Notes: generated from the sequence alone by a model not told the origin. DNA of 64,000 nt from Streptomyces pristinaespiralis (GCF_001278075.1 NZ_CP011340.1:7313501-7377500), one strand, 5' to 3'; shown: positions 8,605-18,230, counted from the first letter of the stretch. A program made the numbers and translations.

Positions 8605-11118
8605 TCACAGCCGGCCGACGGACGTGACCCGCACGACCGCCCGGCCCTCTTCGTCGGAGGCCGCCAGATCGACCTCCGCGCTGATACCCCAGTCATGGTC
8701 GCCGTTCGGGTCGGCGAAGGTCTGCCGCACGCGCCACAGGCCGTGCGCCGCGTCCTCCTCGATGGACAGGAGCTTCGGACCGCGGGCGTCGGGGCCGGTG
8801 CCCAGGTCGTCGTACTCGTCCCAGTACCCGTCCATCGCCTCGCCCCAGGCATCCGCGTCCCAGCCCGACTCGGCGTCCATCTCGCCCAGTTCGCCCACCC
8901 GGTCCAGGGCGGCCAGCTCCACCCGGCGGAACAGCGCGTTGCGGACCAGCACCCGGAAGGCGCGGGCGTTCGCCGTGACCGGCTTGACCTGGTCGGCCTT
9001 CTCCTGCGCCTCCTCGGCCGTCTCCACCTCCGGATTGGCGAGCTGCTCCCACTCGTCCAGCAGGCTGGAGTCGACCTGGCGGACCATCTCACCGAGCCAG
9101 GCGATCAGGTCCTCGAGGTCCTCCGTCTTCAGGTCGTCCGGGATGGTGTGGTCGAGCGCCTTGTACGCGCTCGCCAGGTAGCGCAGCACGATGCCCTCGG
9201 TGCGGGCCAGTTCGTACCAGGAGGTGAACTCGGTGAACGTCAGCGCCCGTTCGTACATGTCACGGATGACGGACTTCGGCGACACCGGGTGGTCGCCGAC
9301 CCAGGGGTGCGACTTCTTGTAGACGTTGTAGGCGTGCCACAGGAGCTCCTCCAGCGGCTTCGGGTACGAGATCTCCTGGAGACGCTCCATGCGCTCCTCG
9401 TACTCGATGCCGTCCGCCTTCATCCTGCCGACGGCCTCACCGCGCGCCTTGTTCTGCATGGCGGCGAGGATCTGACGCGGATCGTCCAGCGTCGACTCGA
9501 CGACGGAGACCATGTCCAGCGCGTAGGACGGGGACTGGGGGTCGAGCAGGTCGAAGGCGGCGAGGGCGAACGTCGACAGCGGCTGGTTCAGCGCGAAGTC
9601 CTGCTGGAGGTCGACGGTGAGCCGGACGGTGCGGCCCTCCGCGTCGGGGGTGTCCAGCTGTTCCACCACTCCGCCGTCGAGCAGCGAGCGGTAGATGGCG
9701 ATGGCCCGGCGGATGTGGCGCAGCTGGGCCTTGCGCGGCTCGTGGTTGTCCTCGAGCAGCCGGCGCATGGCCTCGAAGGCGTTGCCGGGCCGGGCGATCA
9801 CCGAGAGGAGCATGATGTTGGTGACCCGGAAGCGGGAGGTCAGCGGCTCGGGCTCGGACGCGATCAGCTTCTCGAAGGTGCTGTCCGACCAGGCGACGAA
9901 GCCCTCCGGGGCCTTCTTCCTGACCACCTTGCGGCGCTTCTTCGGGTCGTCGCCGGCCTTCGCGAGCGCCTTCTCGTTCTCGATGACGTGCTCGGGCGCC
10001 TGCGCGACGACCAGGCCCGCGGTGTCGAAGCCGGCCCGGCCCGCACGCCCCGCGATCTGGTGGAACTCACGTGCCCGCAGCGTCCGCACCCGGCTGCCGT
10101 CGTACTTGGTGAGCGCCGTGAACAGCACCGTGCGGATGGGGACGTTGACGCCGACGCCGAGCGTGTCGGTGCCGCAGATGACCTTCAGCAGGCCGGCCTG
10201 GGCCAGCTTCTCCACCAGCCGCCGGTACTTGGGCAGCATGCCCGCGTGATGCACACCGATGCCGTGCCGGACATAACGGGACAGGTTCTTGCCGAACTTG
10301 GTGGTGAACCGGAAACTGCCGATCAGGTCGGCGATCTTGTCCTTCTCCTCGCGCGAGCACATGTTGATGCTCATCAGCGACTGGGCGCGCTCCACGGCCT
10401 GCGCCTGGGTGAAGTGGACGATGTAGACCGGCGCCTGCTTCGTCTCGAGCAGCTCGGTCAGCGTCTCCGTGATCGGCGTCAGCCGGTACTCGTACGAGAG
10501 AGGCACCGGCCGGGTCGCCGACCGGACGACGGTGGTGGGACGGCCGGTGCGGCGGGTCAGGTCCTTCTCGAACATCGAGACGTCACCGAGGGTCGCCGAC
10601 ATCAGGATGAACTGGGCCTGCGGCAGCTCCAGGATCGGGATCTGCCAGGCCCAGCCGCGGTCCTGCTCGGCGTAGAAATGGAACTCGTCCATCACCACCT
10701 GGCCGACGTCGGCGTGCTTGCCGTCGCGCAGGGCGATCGAGGCCAGCACCTCCGCGGTGCAGCAGATGACCGGCGCGTCGGCGTTCACGGACGCGTCGCC
10801 GGTCAGCATGCCCACGTTCTCCGTGCCGAACAGCTTGCACAGGTCGAAGAACTTCTCTGAGACGAGGGCCTTGATCGGCGCGGTGTAGAAGGTGACCTGG
10901 TCGTTCGCCAGTGCCGCGAAGTGCGCGGCCGCCGCGACCAGGCTCTTCCCTGAGCCGGTCGGGGTCGAAAGGATCACGTTCGCCCCGGAGACCACCTCGA
11001 TCAGCGCCTCCTCCTGAGCCGGATAGAGCGTGATGCCCTGGCCCTCCGCCCAGGAGGAGAAGGCTTCGTACAGGGCATCGGGGTCGGCGTCTGGCGGCAG
11101 CTGATCGATAAGGGTCAC
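8605..11118 (-). CDS. Ski2/Mtr4-like DEAD/DEAH-box RNA helicase
   Basis: An 837-residue superfamily 2 helicase. The N-terminal RecA domain has Walker A TPTGSGKSLVAA, motif Ia TAPIKALVSEKF, the DEFH box (VVMDEFHFY) and SAT (ILMSATLGD). The second domain has HHAGMLPKYRRLVEKL and the arginine-rich motif FHQIAGRAGRAG. The C-terminal third, rich in acidic residues, is specific to actinobacterial homologues. The likely role is ATP-driven remodelling or decay of RNA. The GTG start at 11118 (VTLIDQLP) is preferred over the open frame upstream. tesB follows directly. Confidence 0.9.
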   Translation of the reverse strand: MTLIDQLPPDADPDALYEAFSSWAEGQGITLYPAQEEALIEVVSGANVILSTPTGSGKSLVAAAAHFAALANDQVTFYTAPIKALVSEKFFDLCKLFGTENVGMLTGDASVNADAPVICCTAEVLASIALRDGKHADVGQVVMDEFHFYAEQDRGWAWQIPILELPQAQFILMSATLGDVSMFEKDLTRRTGRPTTVVRSATRPVPLSYEYRLTPITETLTELLETKQAPVYIVHFTQAQAVERAQSLMSINMCSREEKDKIADLIGSFRFTTKFGKNLSRYVRHGIGVHHAGMLPKYRRLVEKLAQAGLLKVICGTDTLGVGVNVPIRTVLFTALTKYDGSRVRTLRAREFHQIAGRAGRAGFDTAGLVVAQAPEHVIENEKALAKAGDDPKKRRKVVRKKAPEGFVAWSDSTFEKLIASEPEPLTSRFRVTNIMLLSVIARPGNAFEAMRRLLEDNHEPRKAQLRHIRRAIAIYRSLLDGGVVEQLDTPDAEGRTVRLTVDLQQDFALNQPLSTFALAAFDLLDPQSPSYALDMVSVVESTLDDPRQILAAMQNKARGEAVGRMKADGIEYEERMERLQEISYPKPLEELLWHAYNVYKKSHPWVGDHPVSPKSVIRDMYERALTFTEFTSWYELARTEGIVLRYLASAYKALDHTIPDDLKTEDLEDLIAWLGEMVRQVDSSLLDEWEQLANPEVETAEEAQEKADQVKPVTANARAFRVLVRNALFRRVELAALDRVGELGEMDAESGWDADAWGEAMDGYWDEYDDLGTGPDARGPKLLSIEEDAAHGLWRVRQTFADPNGDHDWGISAEVDLAASDEEGRAVVRVTSVGRL

Positions 11119-11249
11119 ACCCCCATCTTGCCTGTCCCGGGCCCGGATGAGGGAACCGGCCGTGAGCGGCAAGATCATGACCGATACGCTGCCCTGTCAA
11201 CTGGGGTCAGGCACAACAGCGATGGGGCGACGATGGGGCGGGAACGCAC

Positions 11250-12041
11250 ATGATGGGACCGGCGCACTCTCTGTCCGGGGCGGCCGCCTGGCTGGGGGTG
11301 GGAGCGGCGACCGCCGCGGCGGGGCATCCGATGCCGTGGCCCGTCCTCGTCGTCGGAGCGCTGATCTGCGCGGGCGCGGCACTGGCGCCCGACCTGGATC
11401 ACAAGGCGGCGACGATCTCACGGGCCTTCGGGCCCGTGTCACGCGGGCTGTGCGAGATCGTCGACAAGCTGTCGTTCGCCGTCTACAAGGCGACACGGAA
11501 ACAGGGCGACAAGCGCAGGACCGGCGGGCACCGGACGCTGACGCACACCTGGCTGTGGGCCGTCCTCATCGGCGCGGGCGCCTCCGCCCTGGCGATCTTC
11601 GGCGGCCGGTGGGCCGTCCTCGCGATCCTCTTCGTCCACATGGTGCTGGCCGTGGAAGGACTGCTGTGGCGGGCCGCCCGGGTCTCCAGCGACATCCTGG
11701 TCTGGCTGCTGGGAGCGACCAGCGCGTGGATCCTCGCCGGCGTCCTGGACAAGCCCGGCAACGGCGCGGACTGGCTGTTCACCGCCCCCGGCCAGGAGTA
11801 CCTGTGGCTGGGCCTGCCGATCGTCCTCGGCGCCCTCGTCCACGACATCGGCGACGCCCTCACCGTCTCCGGCTGCCCGATCCTGTGGCCGATCCCGATC
11901 GGCAACAAGCGCTGGTACGCCGTGGGCCCGCCGAAGCCGATGCGCTTCCGGGCCGGGAGCTGGGTGGAGCTGAAGGTGCTCATGCCGGCGTTCATGCTGC
12001 TGGGCGGGGTGGGCGGGGCGGCCGCGCTCAACTTCATCTGA
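11250..12041 (+). CDS. YdjM/DUF457-type membrane-bound metal-dependent hydrolase
   Basis: A 263-residue integral membrane protein. The family signature is visible: GPAHSLSGAAAWL at the N-terminus, APDLDHKAATIS, and GGHRTLTHTWLW. The conserved His and Asp residues could bind a metal ion. About five hydrophobic segments follow. The E. coli relative YdjM is LexA-regulated, but the biochemical activity is unknown. An ATG at 11250 and another at 11253 are equally possible. It is divergent from the helicase and convergent with the ABC gene that ends at 12093. Confidence 0.8.
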   Translation: MMGPAHSLSGAAAWLGVGAATAAAGHPMPWPVLVVGALICAGAALAPDLDHKAATISRAFGPVSRGLCEIVDKLSFAVYKATRKQGDKRRTGGHRTLTHTWLWAVLIGAGASALAIFGGRWAVLAILFVHMVLAVEGLLWRAARVSSDILVWLLGATSAWILAGVLDKPGNGADWLFTAPGQEYLWLGLPIVLGALVHDIGDALTVSGCPILWPIPIGNKRWYAVGPPKPMRFRAGSWVELKVLMPAFMLLGGVGGAAALNFI

Positions 12042-12052
12042 GGTGCCCGGCG

Positions 12053-12084
12053 GCCGGCCCCGCGCGGAACGGGCGGGGGCCGGC
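12053..12084. terminator. hairpin between convergent genes
   Basis: GCCGGCCCC (12053-12061) pairs with its complement at 12076-12084 across a 14-nt loop, in the 51-bp gap between the YdjM-like gene and the convergent ABC gene. It could end both transcripts. Confidence 0.55.
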
Positions 12085-12092
12085 TACCGGGG

Positions 12093-13874
12093 CTACCCGT
12101 GCCAGGAGCGCCAGAGCGCCGCGTACGCACCGTCCGCGGAGACGAGCTCGTCGTGACTGCCGAGCTCGCTGATCCGGCCCTCCTCGACCACCGCGATCAC
12201 GTCGGCGTCGTGCGCGGTGTGCAGCCGGTGCGCGATGGCGACGACCGTGCGGCCGTCGAGGACACGGGACAGCGAGCGCTCCAGGTGGCGGGCCGCCCGC
12301 GGGTCCAGCAGCGAGGTGGCCTCGTCCAGCACCAGCGTGTGCGGGTCCGCGAGGACGAGGCGCGCCAGCGCGATCTGCTGTGCCTGCGCCGGGGTCAGCG
12401 AGAGCCCGCCGGAGCCGACCTCGGTGTCCAGACCGTCGTCCAGCGCCCGCGCCCAGCCGTCCGCGTCCACCGCGCCCAGCGCGGTCCACAGCTCCTCGTC
12501 CCCGGCGGAGGAGCGGGCGAGGAGGAGGTTGTCCCGCAGCGAGCCGACGAAGACGTGGTGCTCCTGGTTGACCAGGGCCACGTGCTCCCGCACCCGCTCG
12601 GCCGGCATGCCGGACAACTCGGCCGAGCCGAGCGTGACATGGCCGCTGCGCGGCGCGTAGATGCCCGCGAGCAGCCGGCCCAGCGTGGACTTGCCGGCGC
12701 CGGACGGGCCGACCAGGGCCATGCGGGTGCCGGGCGGCACCTCCATCGAGACCTTGTGCAGCACGTCGACGCCCTCGCGGTAACCGAAGTGCACCCGGTC
12801 GGCGCGGACGTCCCGGCCGTCGGGACGCAACCGGTCGTCGCCCGCCTCCGGTTCGATCTCCCGCACGCCCACCAGCCGCGCCAGGGACACCTGCGCCACC
12901 TGGAGCTCGTCGTACCAGCGCAGGATCAGGTTCACCGGGTCGACCATCATCTGGGCGATCAGCGCGCCGGTGGTCAGCTGGCCGATCCCGATCCAGCCCT
13001 GCAGCACGAACACGCCGCCGATCATCAGCACGGAGGTCAGCACGGTCGCGTGGGTGAGGTTGATGACGGGGAAGAGGACGGACCGCAGATAGAGGGTGTA
13101 CCGCTCCCAGGCCGTCCACTCCTTGATGCGCCGGTCGGAGAGGGCGACGCGGCGCGCCCCGAGCCGGTGCGACTCCACGGTGCGGCCGGCGTCGACGGTC
13201 TCGGCGAGCACGGCCGCAACCGCCGCGTAACCGGCGGCCTCCGAGCGGTACGCCGACGGTGCGCGCCTGAAGTACCAGCGGCAGCCGACGACGAGCAGGG
13301 GCACCGCCACCAGTACGGCGGGCGCGAGCGGCGGCGCGGTCACGGTGAGCCCGCCGAGGAGCAGCACGATCCAGAAGACGCCGATCGTCAGCTGCGGCAC
13401 GGCCTCGCGCATGGCGTTGGCGAGGCGGTCGACGTCCGTGGTGATACGGGACAGCAGGTCGCCCGTCCCGGCGCGTTCGAGCACACCCGGAGGGAGCCCC
13501 ACCGAGCGCACGAGGAAGTCCTCGCGCAGATCGGCGAGCATCCGTTCGCCCAGCATCGCCCCGCGCAGGCGCACCAGCCGGACGAAGACCGCCTGGACGA
13601 CGAGGGCCACCGCGAACAGGGCGGCCGTGCGTTCCAGGTGCAGGTCGCGCGCTCCGTCCGCCGCCTTCTCCACGAGCGAACCGAGGAGCCACGGACCGGC
13701 CATCGAGGCGACGACGGCGACCGTGTTGACGGTGACGAGGAGCGCGAAGGCGCCGCGGTGCCGCCGCAGCAGCTCGCTCACGTACGCGCGCACGGTGGCC
13801 GGCGTGCCCACCGGCAGGGTGGTCGCCGTGCGGAGGGCCGCCGGATCGTACTCCGGTGGCGCCAGGCCGATCAT
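12093..13874 (-). CDS. ABC exporter half-transporter with intact Walker A and degenerate signature motif
   Basis: 593 residues: six-helix membrane domain (about 40-320), then a nucleotide-binding domain. Walker A is GPSGAGKST (389-397), Walker B TLVLDEATS with the catalytic Glu, and the H-loop IAHR (His549). The signature is LTPAQ (493-497) in place of LSGGQ. Its partner at 13871 has the opposite defects, so the two should form a heterodimer with one working ATP site. The genes overlap by 4 nt (ATGA), so translation is coupled. The substrate is unknown; multidrug or peptide export is usual for this type. The promoter is probably that of the marR operon. Confidence 0.93.
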   Translation of the reverse strand: MIGLAPPEYDPAALRTATTLPVGTPATVRAYVSELLRRHRGAFALLVTVNTVAVVASMAGPWLLGSLVEKAADGARDLHLERTAALFAVALVVQAVFVRLVRLRGAMLGERMLADLREDFLVRSVGLPPGVLERAGTGDLLSRITTDVDRLANAMREAVPQLTIGVFWIVLLLGGLTVTAPPLAPAVLVAVPLLVVGCRWYFRRAPSAYRSEAAGYAAVAAVLAETVDAGRTVESHRLGARRVALSDRRIKEWTAWERYTLYLRSVLFPVINLTHATVLTSVLMIGGVFVLQGWIGIGQLTTGALIAQMMVDPVNLILRWYDELQVAQVSLARLVGVREIEPEAGDDRLRPDGRDVRADRVHFGYREGVDVLHKVSMEVPPGTRMALVGPSGAGKSTLGRLLAGIYAPRSGHVTLGSAELSGMPAERVREHVALVNQEHHVFVGSLRDNLLLARSSAGDEELWTALGAVDADGWARALDDGLDTEVGSGGLSLTPAQAQQIALARLVLADPHTLVLDEATSLLDPRAARHLERSLSRVLDGRTVVAIAHRLHTAHDADVIAVVEEGRISELGSHDELVSADGAYAALWRSWHG

Positions 13875-15724
13875 GCTGTCTCCTCGATGTCTTCGGTGCC
13901 GGCCTTGGTGAACCGTGCCGCGACGGGGCCGCGCGGGGCGGCCACGAGGCGCTGCTCCGATTCGGTCTCCCGGGTCACGACCGCCCGGTAACGGGGTTCC
14001 GTGCGCAGCAGTTCGCGGTGCGCGCCGACCGCCACGACCTCGCCCTCGTGGACCAGGACGACCCGCTCGGCACGGTCGAGCAGCAGCGGCGAGGACGTGA
14101 ACAGGACCGTGGTGCGGCCCGCGCGCAGCTTCCGCACGCCGTCCGCGATCCGCGCCTCCGTGTGCGAGTCGACGGCCGACGTCGGCTCGTCGAGCACCAG
14201 CACCTCGGGGTCGGTGACCAGCGAACGCGCCAGCGCGAGCCGCTGCCGCTGGCCGCCGGACAGGGAGCGCCCGCGTTCGGTGATGGGCGCCTTCATGGGG
14301 TCGTTGTCGAGGGACGCCTGTGCCAGCGCGTCGAGGACGTCACCGGACTCCGCCGCGGTCAGCGCCCGCTCGGCGGTGACCGCGCCCGAGGCGGGGACGT
14401 CGAGCAGTTCCGTGAGGGTGCCGGAGAGCAGCACCGGGTCCTTGTCCTGGACGAGCACCGCGGTGCGGGCCTCTTCGAGCGGCCGGTCGTCCAGCGCGAC
14501 GCCGCCGAGCAGCACGGAGGGCAGGCCGTCCGGTTCCGCCGGGTGGCCGCCGAGTCGTTCGGCGAGCCGTCCCGCCGCGTCCGGGTCGCCGCAGACGACG
14601 GCGGTGAGCGTTCCGGCCGGGACGAGAAGGCCGGTCGCCGGGTCGTAGAGATCGCCGGCCGGCTCGCGTGCGTCGTCCGTGGGCGAGTCCTGCCGGGCGC
14701 TCCGCTCGAGGGACAGCACCCGGGCGGCGCGGCGCGCCGAGGGCCGGGAGAAGGAGTACGCCATGGCGATCTCCTCGAAGTGCCGGAGAGGGTAACTCAG
14801 CAGCATCACCGCGCTGTACACGGTGACCAGTTCGCCCACGGTGATCCGGCCCTCGCCGACGAGCCCGAGGCCGTACCAGACGACCGAGATCAGCAGCAGG
14901 CCCGGCAGCAGCACCTGGACGGCGGAGATGGCCGACCACATACGGGCGCTGCGGACGGCGGCGGTGCGGACCTCCTGGGACGCGTGCCGGTAGCGCTTCA
15001 GGAAGAGCTCCTCGCCGCCGATGCCGCGGAGCACCCGCAGCCCGGCGACCGTGTCGGAGGCGAGTTCCGTGGCGCGGCCCGCCTTCTCCCGCTGGACGTC
15101 CGCGAGACGGGTGGCCCGGGGGAGCAGCGGCAGGACGCCGAGGGCGAGCACCGGGACGCCGACGGCCACGAGGACGCCGAGGGCGGGCTGGTAGATCAGC
15201 AGGCCGACACAGACCAGCACGACGGTGAAGGCGGCGGCGAGGAAACGGGAGACCGCTTCGACGAACCAGCCGATCTTCTCGACGTCGCCGGTGGACACGG
15301 CCACCACTTCGCCGGCCGCGACCCGCCGGGTGAGCGCGGAGCCCAGCTCGGAGGTCTTGCGGATCAGGAGCTGCTGGACGCGCGCCGCGGCGGTGATCCA
15401 GTTGGTGACGGCCGTGCGGTGGAGCATGGTGTCGCCGACCGCGATGCAGACGGCGGAGACGGCGAGCAGCGCACCCGCCACGGCGAGGGAACTGCCGGAC
15501 TTCTCCACGACCGCCTGGACAGCCCTGCCGACCCCGTAGGGAAGCGCCATGACGGAGACGAAGTGCAGCATCCCCCAGGACAGCGAGCGGAGTTGGCCAC
15601 GCAGCTGCCGGCGTCCGAGCCAGAGGAGGAAACCCGGCCCCGACCGGACGTCCGGCAGACCGGGGTCGACATACGGAAGGTCGCGAATCTGCATGATGTC
15701 CCAGATCGTTCGGAAGGTCGGCAC
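13871..15724 (-). CDS. ABC exporter half-transporter with degenerate Walker A and intact signature motif
   Basis: Membrane domain followed by a nucleotide-binding domain. The P-loop reads VVCGDPDAAGRL (about 376-387) and lacks the GKS/T lysine. The H-loop His is replaced (VLFTSSP). The signature LSGGQRQRLALAR and Walker B VLVLDEPTS are normal. This is the partner of the protein at 12093. The GTG at 15724 (VPTFRTIWDI) has GGGAGG 11 nt upstream; an ATG at 15694 (MQIRDLPYVD) matches my memory of homologue N-termini but has a weak ribosome site. It lies 78 nt after marR in the same direction. Confidence 0.9.
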   Translation of the reverse strand: MPTFRTIWDIMQIRDLPYVDPGLPDVRSGPGFLLWLGRRQLRGQLRSLSWGMLHFVSVMALPYGVGRAVQAVVEKSGSSLAVAGALLAVSAVCIAVGDTMLHRTAVTNWITAAARVQQLLIRKTSELGSALTRRVAAGEVVAVSTGDVEKIGWFVEAVSRFLAAAFTVVLVCVGLLIYQPALGVLVAVGVPVLALGVLPLLPRATRLADVQREKAGRATELASDTVAGLRVLRGIGGEELFLKRYRHASQEVRTAAVRSARMWSAISAVQVLLPGLLLISVVWYGLGLVGEGRITVGELVTVYSAVMLLSYPLRHFEEIAMAYSFSRPSARRAARVLSLERSARQDSPTDDAREPAGDLYDPATGLLVPAGTLTAVVCGDPDAAGRLAERLGGHPAEPDGLPSVLLGGVALDDRPLEEARTAVLVQDKDPVLLSGTLTELLDVPASGAVTAERALTAAESGDVLDALAQASLDNDPMKAPITERGRSLSGGQRQRLALARSLVTDPEVLVLDEPTSAVDSHTEARIADGVRKLRAGRTTVLFTSSPLLLDRAERVVLVHEGEVVAVGAHRELLRTEPRYRAVVTRETESEQRLVAAPRGPVAARFTKAGTEDIEETA

Positions 15725-15802
15725 AGACCTGCCAGCCTCCCGCCCTGGGACGGGCGGCAGCAAACGATTTAATGCCGGTGCCCCGGGCCGGGGTCCGGTC
15801 GG

Positions 15803-16249
15803 TCAGCAGTGCGGTCCTGGGCTGTCGACCAGCGTGGAAAGCAGGCCGGCGAGGGTCTCGCGCTGCTGCGTGGTGAGGGGGGCGAGCACGTCCTCGGCGG
15901 CTGCCCGGCGCGCGTCGCGCAGGGCGCGCAGCGTGGCGCGGCCCTTGTCGGTCAACTCGATCCGGGTGACCCGGCGGTTGGCCGGGTCGGGCACCCGGCG
16001 GACCCGCCCGCCCGCCTCCAGGCCGTCGACCAGGCTGGTGACGGCGCGGGGGACCACCTCGAGACGCTCCGCCAGATCCGCCATCCGGGGCGGCTGTTCG
16101 TAGTGCGCGACGGTGCGCAGCAGTCGCGACTGGGCGGGGGTGATGGCTATGTCCGCCGACTGGAGCTGGCGCTTCTGGCTGCGGTGGAGCCGGCGGGTCA
16201 GCCGGAGCAGCTGCTCGGCGAGCAGGCCGTCGGCGTCGGGGGTGCTCAT
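15803..16249 (-). CDS. MarR family transcriptional regulator
   Basis: A 148-residue winged-helix protein. The recognition helix region is MADLAERLEVVPRAVTSLVDGLEAGG and the wing RVRRVPDPANRRVTRIELTDKG, both typical. It heads the operon of the two-component ABC exporter and is divergent from the third exporter at 16338. The 88-bp gap holds two overlapping inverted repeats. I infer that it represses all three exporter genes and is released by a ligand that the exporters remove. The C-terminus is normal for the family. Confidence 0.93.
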   Translation of the reverse strand: MSTPDADGLLAEQLLRLTRRLHRSQKRQLQSADIAITPAQSRLLRTVAHYEQPPRMADLAERLEVVPRAVTSLVDGLEAGGRVRRVPDPANRRVTRIELTDKGRATLRALRDARRAAAEDVLAPLTTQQRETLAGLLSTLVDSPGPHC

Positions 16250-16254
16250 GCCGG

Positions 16255-16307
16255 GAACAATATCAGGACCTTGTTCATTGTGAGTATAGGTAACAATGAG
16301 CTAGGCT
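16255..16307. promoter_or_regulatory. divergent MarR-type operators and promoters
   Basis: GAACAA (16255-16260) with TTGTTC (16271-16276) is one inverted repeat. TCATTGT (16275-16281) with ACAATGA (16293-16299) is another, overlapping it by 2 nt. On the minus strand TATACT (16283-16288) is a strong -10 inside the second repeat. On the plus strand TAGGCT (16302-16307) is a candidate -10 for the TTG-started gene. Binding by the MarR protein is inferred. Confidence 0.55.
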
Positions 16308-16337
16308 CTTACATCGCATCCCTGCCTGAGGAGACCA

Positions 16338-18146
16338 TTGCGGCCCGAACACACCACCTGGACACCACCGCCCAAGGACCCGGACCAACCGCCCGCCGAG
16401 GTGCGGCGGATCCTGCGGCTCTTCCGGCCCTACCGCGGCCGGCTCGCCGTCGTGGGCCTGCTCGTCGGCGCCTCGTCGCTGGTCTCCGTCGCCTCGCCGT
16501 TCCTGCTGCGGGAGATCCTCGACACCGCGATCCCGCAGGGCCGCACCGGGCTGCTGAGCCTGCTCGCCCTCGGCATGATCGCCACCGCCGTGATGACGAG
16601 CGTCTTCGGTGTGCTCCAGACGCTGATCTCCACCACCGTGGGCCAGCAGGTGATGCACGACCTGCGCACCGGGGTCTACGCACAGCTGCAGCGGATGCCG
16701 CTCGCCTTCTTCACCAGGACCCGCACCGGCGAGGTCCAGTCGCGCATCGCCAACGACATCGGCGGCATGCAGGCCACCGTGACGTCGACGGCCACCTCCC
16801 TGGTCTCCAACCTCACGGCGGTCGTCGCGAGCGTCGTCGCCATGCTCGCCCTGGACTGGCGGCTCACCGTCGTCTCCCTCGTCCTGCTGCCGCTGTTCGT
16901 CTGGATCAGCCGCCGGGTCGGCCGCGAGCGGAAGAAGATCACCACCCAGCGGCAGAAGCAGATGGCCGCGATGGCCGCCACCGTCACCGAGTCCCTGTCC
17001 GTCAGCGGCATTCTCCTCGGCCGCACCATGGGCAGGGCCGACTCCCTCACCAGGTCCTTCGCCGAGGAGTCGGAGCGCCTGGTCGACCTCGAGGTGCGCT
17101 CGAGCATGGCCGGCCGCTGGCGGATGTCGACCATAGGGATCGTCATGGCGGCCATGCCGGCCCTCATCTACTGGGCCGCGGGCTTCGCGCTCCGGACCGG
17201 CGGGCCCGCGATCTCCATCGGCACGCTCGTCGCCTTCGTCTCGCTCCAGCAGGGCCTGTTCCGGCCCGCCGTGAGCCTGCTCTCCACCGGGGTGCAGATG
17301 CAGACGTCGCTCGCCCTCTTCCAGCGGATCTTCGAATATCTCGACCTGCGCGTCGACATCACCGAGCCCGCGCAGCCCGTGGCACTCGGCAAGGTCCGGG
17401 GCGAGGTCCGCTTCGAGAAGGTCGGCTTCTCCTACGATCCCGCGCAGGAGCGGCCCACCCTCGACGGCATCGACCTGACCGTCCCCGCCGGGGGCTCCCT
17501 CGCGGTGGTCGGCCCGACCGGCTCCGGCAAGTCCACCCTCAGCTACCTGGTCCCCCGGCTGTACGACGTCACCGACGGCCGGGTCACCATCGACGGCGTC
17601 GACGTACGGGACATGGCCTTCGACACGCTCGCTCAGACGGTGGGGGTCGTCTCCCAGGAGACGTATCTCTTCCATGCCTCCGTCGCCGACAATCTGCGCT
17701 TCGCCAAGCCGGACGCCGGCGACGAGGAGCTCGAGGCCGCCGCCCGCGCCGCGCAGATCCACGACCACATCGCGTCCCTCCCCGACGGGTACGACACCCT
17801 GGTCGGCGAGCGGGGCTACCGCTTCTCCGGCGGGGAGAAGCAGCGGCTCGCCCTCGCCCGCACCATCCTGCGCGACCCGCCGGTCCTGGTTCTCGACGAG
17901 GCGACCAGCGCACTCGACACACGTACCGAGCACGCGGTGCAGCAAGCCATCGAGTCCCTGTCACGCGGGCGCACCACGATCACCATCGCCCACCGGCTCT
18001 CCACCGTCAGGGACGCGGACGAGATCGTCGTGCTCGACGAAGGGCGCATCGCCGAGCGCGGCAGCCACCGCGTACTCATGGAGCGGGACGGCCGCTACGC
18101 CGCCCTCGTCCGCAGGGACGCCCGGCTGACCCCTGTCACGCCCTGA
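16338..18146 (+). CDS. homodimer-type ABC exporter (membrane plus ATPase domains)
   Basis: 602 residues with every nucleotide-binding motif intact: Walker A GPTGSGKST, Q-loop VVSQETYLF, signature FSGGEKQRLALAR, Walker B VLVLDEATSALD and H-loop IAHRLST. It should therefore work as a homodimer, unlike its neighbours. The membrane domain covers about residues 35-320. The start is a TTG at 16338 preceded by GAGGAG 4 nt away; no ATG or GTG fits better. It is divergent from marR, and a hairpin follows at 18231. The substrate is unknown. Confidence 0.93.
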   Translation: MRPEHTTWTPPPKDPDQPPAEVRRILRLFRPYRGRLAVVGLLVGASSLVSVASPFLLREILDTAIPQGRTGLLSLLALGMIATAVMTSVFGVLQTLISTTVGQQVMHDLRTGVYAQLQRMPLAFFTRTRTGEVQSRIANDIGGMQATVTSTATSLVSNLTAVVASVVAMLALDWRLTVVSLVLLPLFVWISRRVGRERKKITTQRQKQMAAMAATVTESLSVSGILLGRTMGRADSLTRSFAEESERLVDLEVRSSMAGRWRMSTIGIVMAAMPALIYWAAGFALRTGGPAISIGTLVAFVSLQQGLFRPAVSLLSTGVQMQTSLALFQRIFEYLDLRVDITEPAQPVALGKVRGEVRFEKVGFSYDPAQERPTLDGIDLTVPAGGSLAVVGPTGSGKSTLSYLVPRLYDVTDGRVTIDGVDVRDMAFDTLAQTVGVVSQETYLFHASVADNLRFAKPDAGDEELEAAARAAQIHDHIASLPDGYDTLVGERGYRFSGGEKQRLALARTILRDPPVLVLDEATSALDTRTEHAVQQAIESLSRGRTTITIAHRLSTVRDADEIVVLDEGRIAERGSHRVLMERDGRYAALVRRDARLTPVTP

Positions 18147-18230
18147 CGGCGCCCGCTCGGCGCCCGCGCGCCCTGCCCCGCGCGCCCCTGCCCCGCACGG
18201 TCTGCCCCGCCCGGTCCGCCCGCACGCGAC

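Noticed and set aside
8527..10860. Long plus-strand open frame opposite the helicase gene
   Set aside because: It is the mirror of a strongly conserved helicase on the minus strand. Its translation is Arg/Val/Gly/His-rich with no family pattern, as expected from GC-rich antisense frames.
13856..15772. Plus-strand open frame opposite the ABC gene
   Set aside because: Antisense shadow of a protein with clear ABC motifs; its own translation is low-complexity.
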